Below are positions 26,850-34,746 of a stretch of 64,000 nt of DNA, piece by piece. Each line of letters begins with the position of its first letter. The first letter of the stretch is position 1. A model generated the notes under the pieces. It was given only the letters and a program-made list of their open reading frames with translations, was not told where the DNA came from and ran no database searches. Both the position numbers and the translations under genes were made by a program. Source of the stretch: Hyphomicrobiales bacterium (GTDB taxonomy: Bacteria; Pseudomonadota; Alphaproteobacteria; Rhizobiales; Rhizobiaceae); NCBI GenBank assembly GCA_900471925.1, contig UCGV01000004.1, positions 115,022 through 179,021 on the forward strand, given 5' to 3'.

Positions 26850-27825
26850 GCATCCCTGGTTGCTTCTGCTGCTGCCGCTCCCTCTGCTTGTGTGGTGGCT
26901 GCTGCCGCCGCATCGGGAAACCTCGGCATCGATCCGCCTGCCATTTTTCGATCAGGTAACCCGCGCCGCCGGCGTTCAGCCGACCGAGGGTTCGGTCGTG
27001 CCGAGACGGCCCCGGCTGCAGATAATGGCCGAGGGTCTTGCCTGGTGCCTTGTCGTGCTGGCACTCGCCCGGCCGCAACTCGTCGAGCCGCCGCTCGAAA
27101 AATCGCAGCCGCAGCGCGATATCCTGCTCGCGCTCGACCTGTCTCAGTCGATGGAAACCCGCGATTTCGCAGGCACCGACGGCAGCCTCGGAACGCGCGT
27201 CGATGCAGTGAAAACCGTCGTTGCCGATTTCGTTGCCAAACGGCCCGGTGACCGTCTGGGTCTGATCGCCTTCGGTGACGCCCCCTACCCGCTCGCGCCC
27301 TTCACCATGGACCATGAACTCGTCCGGCTGATGATCGACGGGCTGCGGCCCGGCATCGCCGGTCCGCGCACGTCACTCGGGGATTCCATCGGGCTTGCCC
27401 TGCGAATGTTCGAAAAGACCACGGTCCCGGAAAAAGTGCTGATCCTGCTGACCGACGGCAACGATACGGCAAGCAAGATGCCACCGCTGAAAGCGGCCGA
27501 GATCGCCGGCAGGAATAACATCATCATCCATGCAATCGGTATCGGCGACCCTGCCGCGACTGGCGAGGACAAGCTGGATACAGCGACCTTGCAGAAGATC
27601 GCCTCCGATACCGGCGGACGTTATTTCTTCGGCGGCGACCAGAGCGAACTTGCGGCGATCTACGAGGTTCTCGATCAGATCACTCCGGAAGACCAGAAAG
27701 TGCTCTCCTGGCGCCCGCGGATCGAACTCTTCCATTGGCCACTGGGCGCAGCACTCGTCATCCTCACCCTCTATTACATATTCGCAGGTTCTCTTGGCCT
27801 GATCCGCAGGAGGGCTGCGGCATGA
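26836..27825 (+). CDS. vWA-domain membrane protein (BatA-like)
   Basis: This 329-aa protein has two N-terminal helices (WLLLLLPLPLLVWWLL and the LAWCLVVLALARP segment) and a periplasmic-type vWA domain. The metal-ion-dependent adhesion site is intact: D-L-S-Q-S (LLALDLSQSME), a Thr in the middle loop and TDG (LLTDGND). A C-terminal helix (GAALVILTLYYIFAGSLGLI) closes it. This is the BatA pattern. It should bind partner proteins through Mg and couple MoxR to envelope clients. AGGAGG lies 5 bases before ATG 26836, and the start overlaps the previous gene by 14 bp. Confidence 0.88.
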   Translation: MYQLEHPWLLLLLPLPLLVWWLLPPHRETSASIRLPFFDQVTRAAGVQPTEGSVVPRRPRLQIMAEGLAWCLVVLALARPQLVEPPLEKSQPQRDILLALDLSQSMETRDFAGTDGSLGTRVDAVKTVVADFVAKRPGDRLGLIAFGDAPYPLAPFTMDHELVRLMIDGLRPGIAGPRTSLGDSIGLALRMFEKTTVPEKVLILLTDGNDTASKMPPLKAAEIAGRNNIIIHAIGIGDPAATGEDKLDTATLQKIASDTGGRYFFGGDQSELAAIYEVLDQITPEDQKVLSWRPRIELFHWPLGAALVILTLYYIFAGSLGLIRRRAAA

Positions 27826-29381
27826 TCGCGGATCTGCATTTTCTGCGGCCTTGGTGGCTGCTCGCCTTGCTTGCTCCCCTCCTCATTCTCTGGCTGGCCG
27901 CCCGTTCCGACGATATTCGCGACCGCTGGAAGGGCATGATTGCGCCGCATCTGCTTGACAAGCTGATCGTCGAGGCAAACCGGCGCGGCCGCATCAATCC
28001 GTCATGGCTGCTTGCCGGCCTCATGGCTTTGGGTGCGATCGCCGCCGCAGGCCCGACATGGCAGCGCGAGGCGCCGCCTTTTGTCGAAGATACCGCACCG
28101 CTTGTCATCGCTGTCGATCTTTCGCCCACGATGGATGCGATCGATATCAGTCCGAGCCGCATTGAACGCGCCAAGCTCAAGATCAGGGATATTCTCGCAG
28201 CCCGACCAGGCGCAAAAACCGCGATCATCGCCTATGCCGGCACCGCCCACCTGGTCGTGCCGCTGACCGAAGATGCGTCCTTGATCGAAAGTTATTCGGA
28301 CGCGCTGGCGACACGCATCATGCCCCAGCCGGGCAAGGACACGTCATCAGCGCTTTCGCTTGCGAGCGGCCTTTTCAAGACCGAAGGCGTGACAGGCACG
28401 ATCCTCCTGCTGACTGACGGTATCGAGCCGGCAGGGCTCGATGCGCTCAAGACCGCCAAGACTGATAACATCGTCATTCTCGGCATCGGCACCGCCGAGG
28501 GCGGTCCGGTCAAGACGGCAGACGGCAACTTCCTGACCGGCGCCGGCGGCGGGCGTCTTCTCCCTAAACTCGACCTGGAAGCACTCAAACAGGTGCAATC
28601 GTCAACGGAGGCGGATGTCGCCACCATCACCGACGACGATACCGATGTGCGGTGGATCATCCAGCGCGTCAGCACGAATTTCTCCGATGCGCAGGCCTCT
28701 GAAGGCAATCGCTGGCGTGATGCCGGCTGGTGGTTGGTCGCCCCCGTCGCCTTGCTGCTTGCCCTCTCCTTCCGGCGCGGCTGGGTGGTCAGGCTCGGTA
28801 CCTTGCTTCTCGCGATCCGGCTGCTGATGCCGGTACCGGCCGAAGCGGCCGGATTCATGGATCTATGGCTGACGCCGGACCAGCAAGGGCGACTGGCCTT
28901 CGAGCAGGGCGATTTCGAGGGCGCCGCGCGCCACTTCCGGGATCCGATGTGGAAAGGCGCAGCATTTTACCGGGCGGGCCGTTTCCAGGACGCCCTCGAC
29001 GCCTTCGCTGCCATCGATACGGCGGAGAGTTGGTACGATCAGGGCAACACGCTCCTGCATCTCGGCAAATTCGAAGAAGCCGTCGCCGCCTATCGGAAGG
29101 CGATCGAAAAGCGGAGAGACTGGTCAGAGGCCCAGGCCGATCTCATCGTCGCTGAACGACTTCTGAAAGAGCAGCAGGACAAAGAACAGGAACAGCAGCA
29201 ACAGGACCCTAACCTGAAACCTGACAGCGTCCAGTTCGACGACAAGGGAAAGCAAGGCAAGGAAGGGCAGGTCAGCATTGCCGAGCAGACCTCGGAAATG
29301 TGGATGAAGAACATTCAGGTGAGTCCGGCCGACCTGATGGCGCGCAAGTTTGCGCTCGAAGCACAGGAGCAGAAGCCTTGA
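27822..29381 (+). CDS. vWA and TPR-domain membrane protein (BatB/BatC fusion-like)
   Basis: This 519-aa protein starts with BatB-like helices (LRPWWLLALLAPLLILWLA and LLAGLMALGAIAAAGP). A vWA domain with adhesion site D-L-S-P-T (VIAVDLSPTMDAID) follows; the last Ser of DxSxS is Thr. Then come a membrane segment near residue 335 and a TPR unit (GAAFYRAGRFQDALDAFAAI, DQGNTLLHLGKFEEAVAAYRKAI). The end is a Gln/Glu/Lys-rich tail with QQQQ runs. In Bacteroides-type clusters these two parts are separate batB and batC genes, so this is a fused form. It overlaps its neighbours by 4 bp and 1 bp. Confidence 0.87.
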   Translation: MIADLHFLRPWWLLALLAPLLILWLAARSDDIRDRWKGMIAPHLLDKLIVEANRRGRINPSWLLAGLMALGAIAAAGPTWQREAPPFVEDTAPLVIAVDLSPTMDAIDISPSRIERAKLKIRDILAARPGAKTAIIAYAGTAHLVVPLTEDASLIESYSDALATRIMPQPGKDTSSALSLASGLFKTEGVTGTILLLTDGIEPAGLDALKTAKTDNIVILGIGTAEGGPVKTADGNFLTGAGGGRLLPKLDLEALKQVQSSTEADVATITDDDTDVRWIIQRVSTNFSDAQASEGNRWRDAGWWLVAPVALLLALSFRRGWVVRLGTLLLAIRLLMPVPAEAAGFMDLWLTPDQQGRLAFEQGDFEGAARHFRDPMWKGAAFYRAGRFQDALDAFAAIDTAESWYDQGNTLLHLGKFEEAVAAYRKAIEKRRDWSEAQADLIVAERLLKEQQDKEQEQQQQDPNLKPDSVQFDDKGKQGKEGQVSIAEQTSEMWMKNIQVSPADLMARKFALEAQEQKP

Positions 29382-30676
29382 TGCGGTTCGCTCTTCTGTT
29401 CTGGTTATTGGCATCGGGCAGCACGCTCGCTGCGGAACCCTTTGCCCGCGCCGCGATAGAAGGCAGCGGCGAGATCGTGCCGGGGCAGCAGGTGCGATTG
29501 ACCGTCGATGTCTTCGTGCCCGACTTCTTCACCTCTCCGCCACAATTTCCGCTGTTCGACATTCCCAATGCCATGGTCAGCCTGCCTGAGGAACGCAGTT
29601 CCAACCTCACCCAGACCATCGACGGTGTACAATATTCCGGCATCCGCCGTAGCTATGCGATCGTACCGGAAACGTCCGGCCCCTATGCCGTGCCGGACGT
29701 CCCGATCGAGCTTGGCTATTCCGTGGACGGCAAGCCTACGAAAACGACCGTGACCATACCCGGCGTCTCCTTCACCGTCGGCGGCAATTCCCTGCCGAGC
29801 CAGCCGGTCTTTGCGGCGCATGGCCTGACGATCGAGCAATCCTTCGATCGCGATCCATCAAAGCTCAAGGCGGGCGACGCGCTTTCGCGCACCATCACCA
29901 TCACGGCCATGGAGACGCAGGCCATGATGATGCCGCCGGTCGAACTCGGGAGCGTGTCCGGCCTGCAGCAATATGCAAAACCGCCGAAGATCGAAGACGG
30001 CATAGAGATGAACCGGGAGACGGCAAGCCGGCACACCGAAACAATCGTCTACACCGCAGCCGCAGCCGGTACGTTCGACATACCGGCAGTTTCCTATCCA
30101 TGGTTCGACGTGGACAGCAAGTCGGAAAAGACCGCAACACTTCCCGACGTGAAGGTCACGGTCGCCACCGCCGCAGCCAAAGAGGCGATCGCCCCGCAGC
30201 TTTCGCAGGAAAACGACAGACCATCCGGGCATGTCAGCATCTGGCTCCTTGCCGTAATCGCCGTTGCCTTGGCGGCCATCGCCTTCGTGCTTCGCTGGCT
30301 CATGCCCCGCATCGCGGCGCGGCGCGTGAAAATACAGGCGCTCAAGCACAATTCCGGCTCCTACCGCCGTCACCAGATGCTACGGACGATCAAGACCGGC
30401 AATGAGACGGCAGTCTATGCGGCCCTTCAGGCATGGGCCTCGGAATCAGGATACCGCACCATCGCCGACTGGCTTGCGAAGGAAGGTACGCCAGCGCTCA
30501 GGCAACAGATCGACCTTTTGGAACGAAAGCTCTTTGCGGGCCAAGGCGGGGCAAAGATCAACAGGGTGGCAATCGTCAAAGCCATCACCCAGCACAGCCC
30601 TGCGGTCGACCAGAAAAGACAACCGGCCCTGCCGCCGCTCAATCCCGGCGCGATCAAGGAAAGATTGCGTGCCTGA
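29381..30676 (+). CDS. BatD-like membrane protein
   Basis: This 431-aa protein has a signal peptide (FALLFWLLASGSTLAAEP) and a large beta-rich periplasmic region. That region carries BatD-like strands (VPGQQVRLTVDVFVPDFFTSPPQFPLFDIPNAMV, YAIVPETSGPYAVPDVPIELGYSV). One membrane helix follows near residue 290 (WLLAVIAVALAAIAFVLRWLM), then a helical cytoplasmic tail. BatD closes MoxR/Bat operons and is thought to give the complex a periplasmic arm. The end of this operon lies only 14 bp from the end of a convergent outer-membrane protein gene. Confidence 0.82.
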   Translation: MRFALLFWLLASGSTLAAEPFARAAIEGSGEIVPGQQVRLTVDVFVPDFFTSPPQFPLFDIPNAMVSLPEERSSNLTQTIDGVQYSGIRRSYAIVPETSGPYAVPDVPIELGYSVDGKPTKTTVTIPGVSFTVGGNSLPSQPVFAAHGLTIEQSFDRDPSKLKAGDALSRTITITAMETQAMMMPPVELGSVSGLQQYAKPPKIEDGIEMNRETASRHTETIVYTAAAAGTFDIPAVSYPWFDVDSKSEKTATLPDVKVTVATAAAKEAIAPQLSQENDRPSGHVSIWLLAVIAVALAAIAFVLRWLMPRIAARRVKIQALKHNSGSYRRHQMLRTIKTGNETAVYAALQAWASESGYRTIADWLAKEGTPALRQQIDLLERKLFAGQGGAKINRVAIVKAITQHSPAVDQKRQPALPPLNPGAIKERLRA

Positions 30677-30690
30677 TGGCAAGCTCCATC

Positions 30691-31503
30691 CTATTTCGGA
30701 AACAGGAATGTCATGCCCACACGAAACGCCCAGCCTTCGGCTCCATTATCGGGCGCATCGGCCCAGTAGCGCACACCGGCGGCAAGGCTGACCGGCTGCT
30801 GGCCGAATTTCAGGAGCTTCGAGGCCTGCAGATTGATCGGTACCGACCACTGGTTGGCCTCCCAGTCATAGGTGCTCTCGGTATTGAGCGTGAAGGTCCA
30901 GGCGTCCTTCGTCGTGTAGGAAAGGAAAGGCTGCAGGAAGGTGGAGCTCACATCCGCCCTGTCGCTCTGGCCAGCAAAGGACCAGATGTGATTGGCAAGG
31001 ATGCCGTAGGTCCAGGGACCGTCCTGCTTCAACAGCACCGCTGTGGGACCCGCACCCCATTTGCCGGTTCCCAGCAGTTCGTCGGTCGCGGTCGGAATGA
31101 GAAAGACCGGACCGACGCCCCAGATAAGGCCGCCGGGGCCGGGTTGTTTGGGGGAAAAGAAGAAGCTCTGCGTGATGTCGCCGATACCGAACTGGTGGCC
31201 GGATGAACCGGCAATATCGTCCTGCCAGATAACCGGGAGAATGGTACGCGAGATGACATTCCAGTCCTCATTGATGGAAAATGGAATGACCGGCTGGATG
31301 TTCAGCGTCTCGCGATTACCGTCCTCGGGACCGAAGCCGCGGTCGTAGTTGAACTGGAAGGGGACGCTGATAAGCGAAGCGACCGGATTGCTGAGCTTCT
31401 TGGCAAGATCGCTGTCGGACTCCTGCGCTACGGCAACACCAACCATGCCGCCGAACCCTGATAGAAAGGCCAGCAGGCAAGACCCAAACCCAATGCGGCT
31501 CAT
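30691..31503 (-). CDS. Outer-membrane beta-barrel protein, first of two
   Basis: This 270-aa exported protein has a signal peptide (SCLLAFLSGFGGMVGVAVAQ-ES). The body is alternating amphipathic strands with many aromatic residues, and the last residues are Trp-Ala-Phe-Arg-Val-Gly-Met-Thr-Phe-Leu-Phe-Pro-Lys, the kind of final strand read by the Bam complex. Stretches such as SVPFQFNYDRGFGPEDG, LNIQPVIPFSINEDWNVISRTILPVI and GIGDITQSFFFSPK match the family of barrels often labelled transporter or MetA-like. The substrate is unknown. GGAGGG fixes ATG 31503; an in-frame start at 31539 is weaker. It is controlled by its own copy of the 19-bp element. Confidence 0.8.
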   Translation of the reverse strand: MSRIGFGSCLLAFLSGFGGMVGVAVAQESDSDLAKKLSNPVASLISVPFQFNYDRGFGPEDGNRETLNIQPVIPFSINEDWNVISRTILPVIWQDDIAGSSGHQFGIGDITQSFFFSPKQPGPGGLIWGVGPVFLIPTATDELLGTGKWGAGPTAVLLKQDGPWTYGILANHIWSFAGQSDRADVSSTFLQPFLSYTTKDAWTFTLNTESTYDWEANQWSVPINLQASKLLKFGQQPVSLAAGVRYWADAPDNGAEGWAFRVGMTFLFPK

Positions 31504-31556
31504 AATATCCCTCCGATACCCTGAGAGACGAAAAGACATAGGCGCGGCGCGGCAAA

Positions 31557-31574
31557 CAAGTACGTTACGGTAAA
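31557..31574 (-). promoter_or_regulatory. Shared 19-bp element, copy 3 (outer-membrane protein gene)
   Basis: On the minus strand this reads TTTACCGTAACGTACTTG, the most divergent copy at its 3' end (TTG for TTCC). It ends 54 bases before the ATG at 31503. It is the mirror partner of copy 4 (31608), and the two flank a 33-bp GC-rich spacer, forming a bidirectional promoter. Confidence 0.7.
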
Positions 31575-31607
31575 TTTACGCCGGCCGTTACACGACGCGC
31601 CGGCGCG

Positions 31608-31626
31608 TTTACCGTAACGTACTTCC
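31608..31626 (+). promoter_or_regulatory. Shared 19-bp element, copy 4 (formylglycine-enzyme gene)
   Basis: TTTACCGTAACGTACTTCC at 31608-31626 ends 50 bases before ATG 31677. A TTTACG half-site at 31575 and GTTAC at 31587-31591 lie upstream at nearly the spacing seen in copy 2. Confidence 0.75.
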
Positions 31627-31676
31627 GTCTCCTCGCCTGACGCGCGAAGCTTCCGGCTCACATTCCGGAGGTGACG

Positions 31677-32681
31677 ATGGCATTGGCATTCGATGATGGG
31701 CAGGCACCCGGTACGGCGCCCGAAGGCATGGTGTGGATTCCAGGCCGGACCTTCACCATGGGTTCCAATGACCACTATCCGGAGGAAGCGCCGGCCCATC
31801 CCGTCAAGGTCGATGGCTTCTGGATCGATGAGATCCCCGTGACGAACCGCAGGTTCATGGAATTCGTCAAGGCAACGGGCTATGTGACCTTTGCGGAGAA
31901 AGCACCTGAAGCAAGAGATTATCCCGGCGCCAGGCCCGAAATGTTGCGGGCGGGATCGCTCGTCTTCTTCCAGCCGAAAACCGTCAACGGACCAGACATC
32001 ACGCAATGGTGGACCTTCAAGTTCGGCGCGAACTGGCGCCGGCCGCTCGGCGGCCTGAGCGACCTGCGCGGCAAGCTCGATCATCCCGTCGTCCACATCG
32101 CCTGGTGCGATGCGAAAGCCTATGCGGACTGGGCCGGCCTCGATCTTCCGACCGAAGCCGAATGGGAGCTTGCAGCCCGCGGCGGCCTCGAGGATATCGA
32201 GTTCGCCTGGGGCAGTGAACTGATGCCCGGCGGCAAACCCATGGCCAATACATGGCAGGGAACTTTCCCCGTCACCTCCACGAAACCGAAGGGCCATGAG
32301 CGGACGTCCCCCGTCCGCAGCTTCGCGCCGAACGGCTACGGCCTCTACGACATGATCGGCAATGTCTGGGAATGGACAACGGACTATTGGTCCGATCGCC
32401 ACCCGGAACCATCGGCGAAAGCGTGCTGCATTCCCAGCAATCCGCGCGGCGCCGGCATGGAAGCGAGTTACGATCCGCGCCAGCCCGATATCCGCATCCC
32501 GCGTCGCGTCCTGAAGGGCGGCTCGCACCTTTGCGCACCAAACTACTGCCGACGTTATCGCCCGGCTGCCCGTCATGCCGAGCCGGAGGATACCTCGACC
32601 AGCCATCTCGGCTTCCGTTGCATCAAACGTGTTTCAGTGTCACCGGAGAATGTCCATGAGACGATCCATCCAAGCCATTGA
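31677..32681 (+). CDS. Formylglycine-generating enzyme (sulfatase-maturing)
   Basis: This 334-aa protein is of the SUMF1/FGE family. It begins with GMVWIPGRTFTMGS (17-30) and continues with PVTNRRFMEFVKATGYVT (54-71), LPTEAEWELAARGG (157-170) and YGLYDMIGNVWEWTTD (221-236). It ends with GGSHLCAPNYCRRYRPAAR and LGFRC. Cys286 and Cys291 match the C-x4-C pair that binds copper and oxidises the sulfatase cysteine to formylglycine, so it should be a true oxidase and not one of the many inactive SUMF1-like proteins. It has no signal peptide, so it would act in the cytoplasm before sulfatase export. GGAGGTG decides ATG 31677 over GTG 31671. Its stop overlaps the next gene by 26 bp. Confidence 0.9.
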   Translation: MALAFDDGQAPGTAPEGMVWIPGRTFTMGSNDHYPEEAPAHPVKVDGFWIDEIPVTNRRFMEFVKATGYVTFAEKAPEARDYPGARPEMLRAGSLVFFQPKTVNGPDITQWWTFKFGANWRRPLGGLSDLRGKLDHPVVHIAWCDAKAYADWAGLDLPTEAEWELAARGGLEDIEFAWGSELMPGGKPMANTWQGTFPVTSTKPKGHERTSPVRSFAPNGYGLYDMIGNVWEWTTDYWSDRHPEPSAKACCIPSNPRGAGMEASYDPRQPDIRIPRRVLKGGSHLCAPNYCRRYRPAARHAEPEDTSTSHLGFRCIKRVSVSPENVHETIHPSH

Positions 32682-33672
32682 TACCTGCCTTGCCTCTCTG
32701 ACCCTCACTCTCGTCATGCTGATCGCGGCAGCGTGGAGCCCTGTGCTTGCCCAGGAACCACTGCCTTCATGGAACAATACTTCCGCCAAGACCCGCATCA
32801 TGGATTTCGTCAAGGCGACCGTCACCGAAGGTGGCGATGGCTATGTCGCGCCTGTCGCCCGCATCGCCGTCTTCGACAATGACGGCACACTCTGGTCGGA
32901 GCAGCCCTATTATACCCAGCTTGGCTTCGTGCTCGACCGCGTCAAGACGCTGGCGCCACAGCATCCGGAATGGAAGACCAAGGAGCCTTTCAAAAGCATT
33001 CTCGATGGCGACCTGAAAGGCGTCGCCAAGGGAGGAGAGAAGGGCATGGTCGATCTCGTCATGGCAACACATGCCGGCATGACGACGGACGAATTCGCCA
33101 AGATCGCTACCGACTGGCTCGCCACCGCGAAACACCCCAAAACCGGCAAGCCCTTTACCGAGATGACCTACCTGCCGATGCGCGAACTCCTGGATTATCT
33201 TCGCGCCAACGGCTTCCGCACCTATATCGTTTCCGGTGGCGGCGTGGAGTTCATGCGCCCGATCACCGAACAGCTTTACGGCATTCCGCCCGAACAGGTC
33301 GTGGGCAGCACCATATCAACCGAATATGATCTTGTTGGTGATGTACCGGTTCTCAAGCGCCTTCCAAAGATCGATTTCGTCGACGATGGCCCCGGCAAAC
33401 CCGTCGGCATCAACAGGTTCATAGGCCTCAAACCGATTTTCGTCGCCGGCAATTCGGATGGCGATTACGAGATGATGCGCTGGACAACCGCGCTCAAAGG
33501 TCCGGGCTTTGCCATGCTGGTCCACCATACCGATGCCCAGCGTGAATATGCCTATGACCGGGACTCGGCCTTCGGAAAGCTGGACAAGGCGCTCAATGAG
33601 GCTGAGCGCCGCAACTGGCTGGTGGTCGATATGAAGAACGACTGGAAAAAGATTTTCGCCTTCGAGCAGTGA
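32656..33672 (+). CDS. Exported HAD-superfamily phosphatase
   Basis: This 338-aa protein has an N-terminal signal (LASLTLTLVMLIAAAWSPVLAQ-EP). HAD motif I is VFDNDGTLWSEQP, with both catalytic aspartates and the first-turn layout of phosphoserine-phosphatase-like enzymes. Motif II is TYIVSGGGVEF and motif IV is VAGNSDGDYEMM. A large cap insertion lies after motif I. It should remove phosphate from a small molecule or lipid in the periplasm. GGAG fixes ATG 32656, which lies inside the end of the formylglycine-enzyme gene, so translation is coupled. Its co-expression with a sulfatase system hints at stripping of anionic groups in the envelope (inference). Confidence 0.85.
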   Translation: MRRSIQAIDTCLASLTLTLVMLIAAAWSPVLAQEPLPSWNNTSAKTRIMDFVKATVTEGGDGYVAPVARIAVFDNDGTLWSEQPYYTQLGFVLDRVKTLAPQHPEWKTKEPFKSILDGDLKGVAKGGEKGMVDLVMATHAGMTTDEFAKIATDWLATAKHPKTGKPFTEMTYLPMRELLDYLRANGFRTYIVSGGGVEFMRPITEQLYGIPPEQVVGSTISTEYDLVGDVPVLKRLPKIDFVDDGPGKPVGINRFIGLKPIFVAGNSDGDYEMMRWTTALKGPGFAMLVHHTDAQREYAYDRDSAFGKLDKALNEAERRNWLVVDMKNDWKKIFAFEQ

Positions 33673-33674
33673 AA

Positions 33675-33700
33675 AGCGCTCGAACGTGATCGCGAGCGCT
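33675..33700. terminator. Hairpin between convergent genes
   Basis: AGCGCTCG (33675-33682) and CGAGCGCT (33693-33700) pair with a 10-base loop, 3 bases after the HAD stop and 10 bases before the end of the convergent outer-membrane protein gene. There is no T-run, so it may be a weak or factor-assisted two-way terminator. Confidence 0.4.
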
Positions 33701-33709
33701 CACCTGGCC

Positions 33710-34492
33710 TCAAAAATGGAAAACCACGCCCAGGATCGGGCCATGCTCGACGATATCGTTGGTCAGCGTATCGTCGCTATAGTCCACTCCGAGAGCGCGA
33801 TAGCCGGCGATGGCGGAGATGGTATCGTTCCATTTATAGCCGACGGCGGCCATCACATCCCAGTCAAGGTCTGCGCCACCGGCGCCGATCAGGCCCCACC
33901 CGGTCAGATAGACCGAGGGCGTGATCGAATACATTCCCCTGAACCCGGCCATGGCATCGACCCAGGTGGCTTCATCGGTGCCCGATACGCCGCCCAGCGG
34001 CCCGCCGGCGAAGGAAATCGTCGTCTCGGTGTACCAGATCTTCACGCCACCAATCACATCGAGCCGGCCTTGGGGTTCGTCGATCACGGAGTAGCCGGCA
34101 CCGATCATCGCGGTGAAGGTTTCCTGCTTCAGATCGACCTCATCTGCCAATATCCCGCGCGGCGTTGCGGCATCCGTCGTCACGCGGACATAAGTGATAT
34201 CGGTCACGATGCTGAAACGGTCGTAGCGGGCATCACCCGCTGCCATGAAGGCGAAATCGAGATCGGAGAGAACGTCGCCGAAACTCTCGTCGATATGGAC
34301 CTCGGGAAGACCGAAGACACCGCTATCGCCATTGATGCCGGCCGCCCAGAAGTAAGGCGACATCGAAAAGGTCCACCTATCGGGATCTTCAGGCCGCGGC
34401 TGCGGCGCCAGGACGGGAGCAATATCCGCAGCCTGCACGGCTACGGGAGCGACCAGAATGGCCGCGGAAAGCAATAGCATGGTGGTTCGCAT
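33710..34492 (-). CDS. Outer-membrane beta-barrel protein, second of two
   Basis: This 260-aa exported protein has a signal peptide (LLLSAAILVAPVAVQA-AD) and a barrel-like body (RWTFSMSPYFWAAGINGDSG, FSIVTDITYVRVTTDA, FTAMIGAGYSVIDEPQGRLDVIGGVKIWYTE). It ends in GPILGVVFHF; the terminal Phe is the outer-membrane insertion signal. It is unlike the barrel at 30691 in detail, so the two are not recent copies. Its function is unknown. The promoter carries copy 5 of the shared element together with two further half-sites. Confidence 0.8.
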   Translation of the reverse strand: MRTTMLLLSAAILVAPVAVQAADIAPVLAPQPRPEDPDRWTFSMSPYFWAAGINGDSGVFGLPEVHIDESFGDVLSDLDFAFMAAGDARYDRFSIVTDITYVRVTTDAATPRGILADEVDLKQETFTAMIGAGYSVIDEPQGRLDVIGGVKIWYTETTISFAGGPLGGVSGTDEATWVDAMAGFRGMYSITPSVYLTGWGLIGAGGADLDWDVMAAVGYKWNDTISAIAGYRALGVDYSDDTLTNDIVEHGPILGVVFHF

Positions 34493-34564
34493 CCAATATC
34501 CCTCTGCTGACCCACGAAATTGAAGTCGCCCCTGTAACGATAGGATACATGTCCGTTGCCGCGC

Positions 34565-34607
34565 GGAAGTACGTTACGGTAAACCGCACCGTAAATGCCG
34601 TCGTAAA
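34565..34607 (-). promoter_or_regulatory. Shared 19-bp element, copy 5 with direct repeats
   Basis: On the minus strand TTTACCGTAACGTACTTCC occupies 34583-34565. Upstream, TTTACG starts again at 34595 and 34607, giving three half-sites at exact 12-bp steps, just over one helical turn. The core ends 72 bases before ATG 34492. CTTCCG followed 16 bp later by TATCCT could be the -35/-10 pair. Confidence 0.72.
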
Positions 34608-34746
34608 CAGGCCCATCGCTACTGGAATTCTGCACCACCGCCACCTGCAAGGTTGGACGGCGAAACGCCTGGAATTGTCTGGTCGCAACCGCCGGAGCGT
34701 TTGCCGGGAGAGCTTGCGGAAGCCGGGAACGAACCTTCAATCCCAT

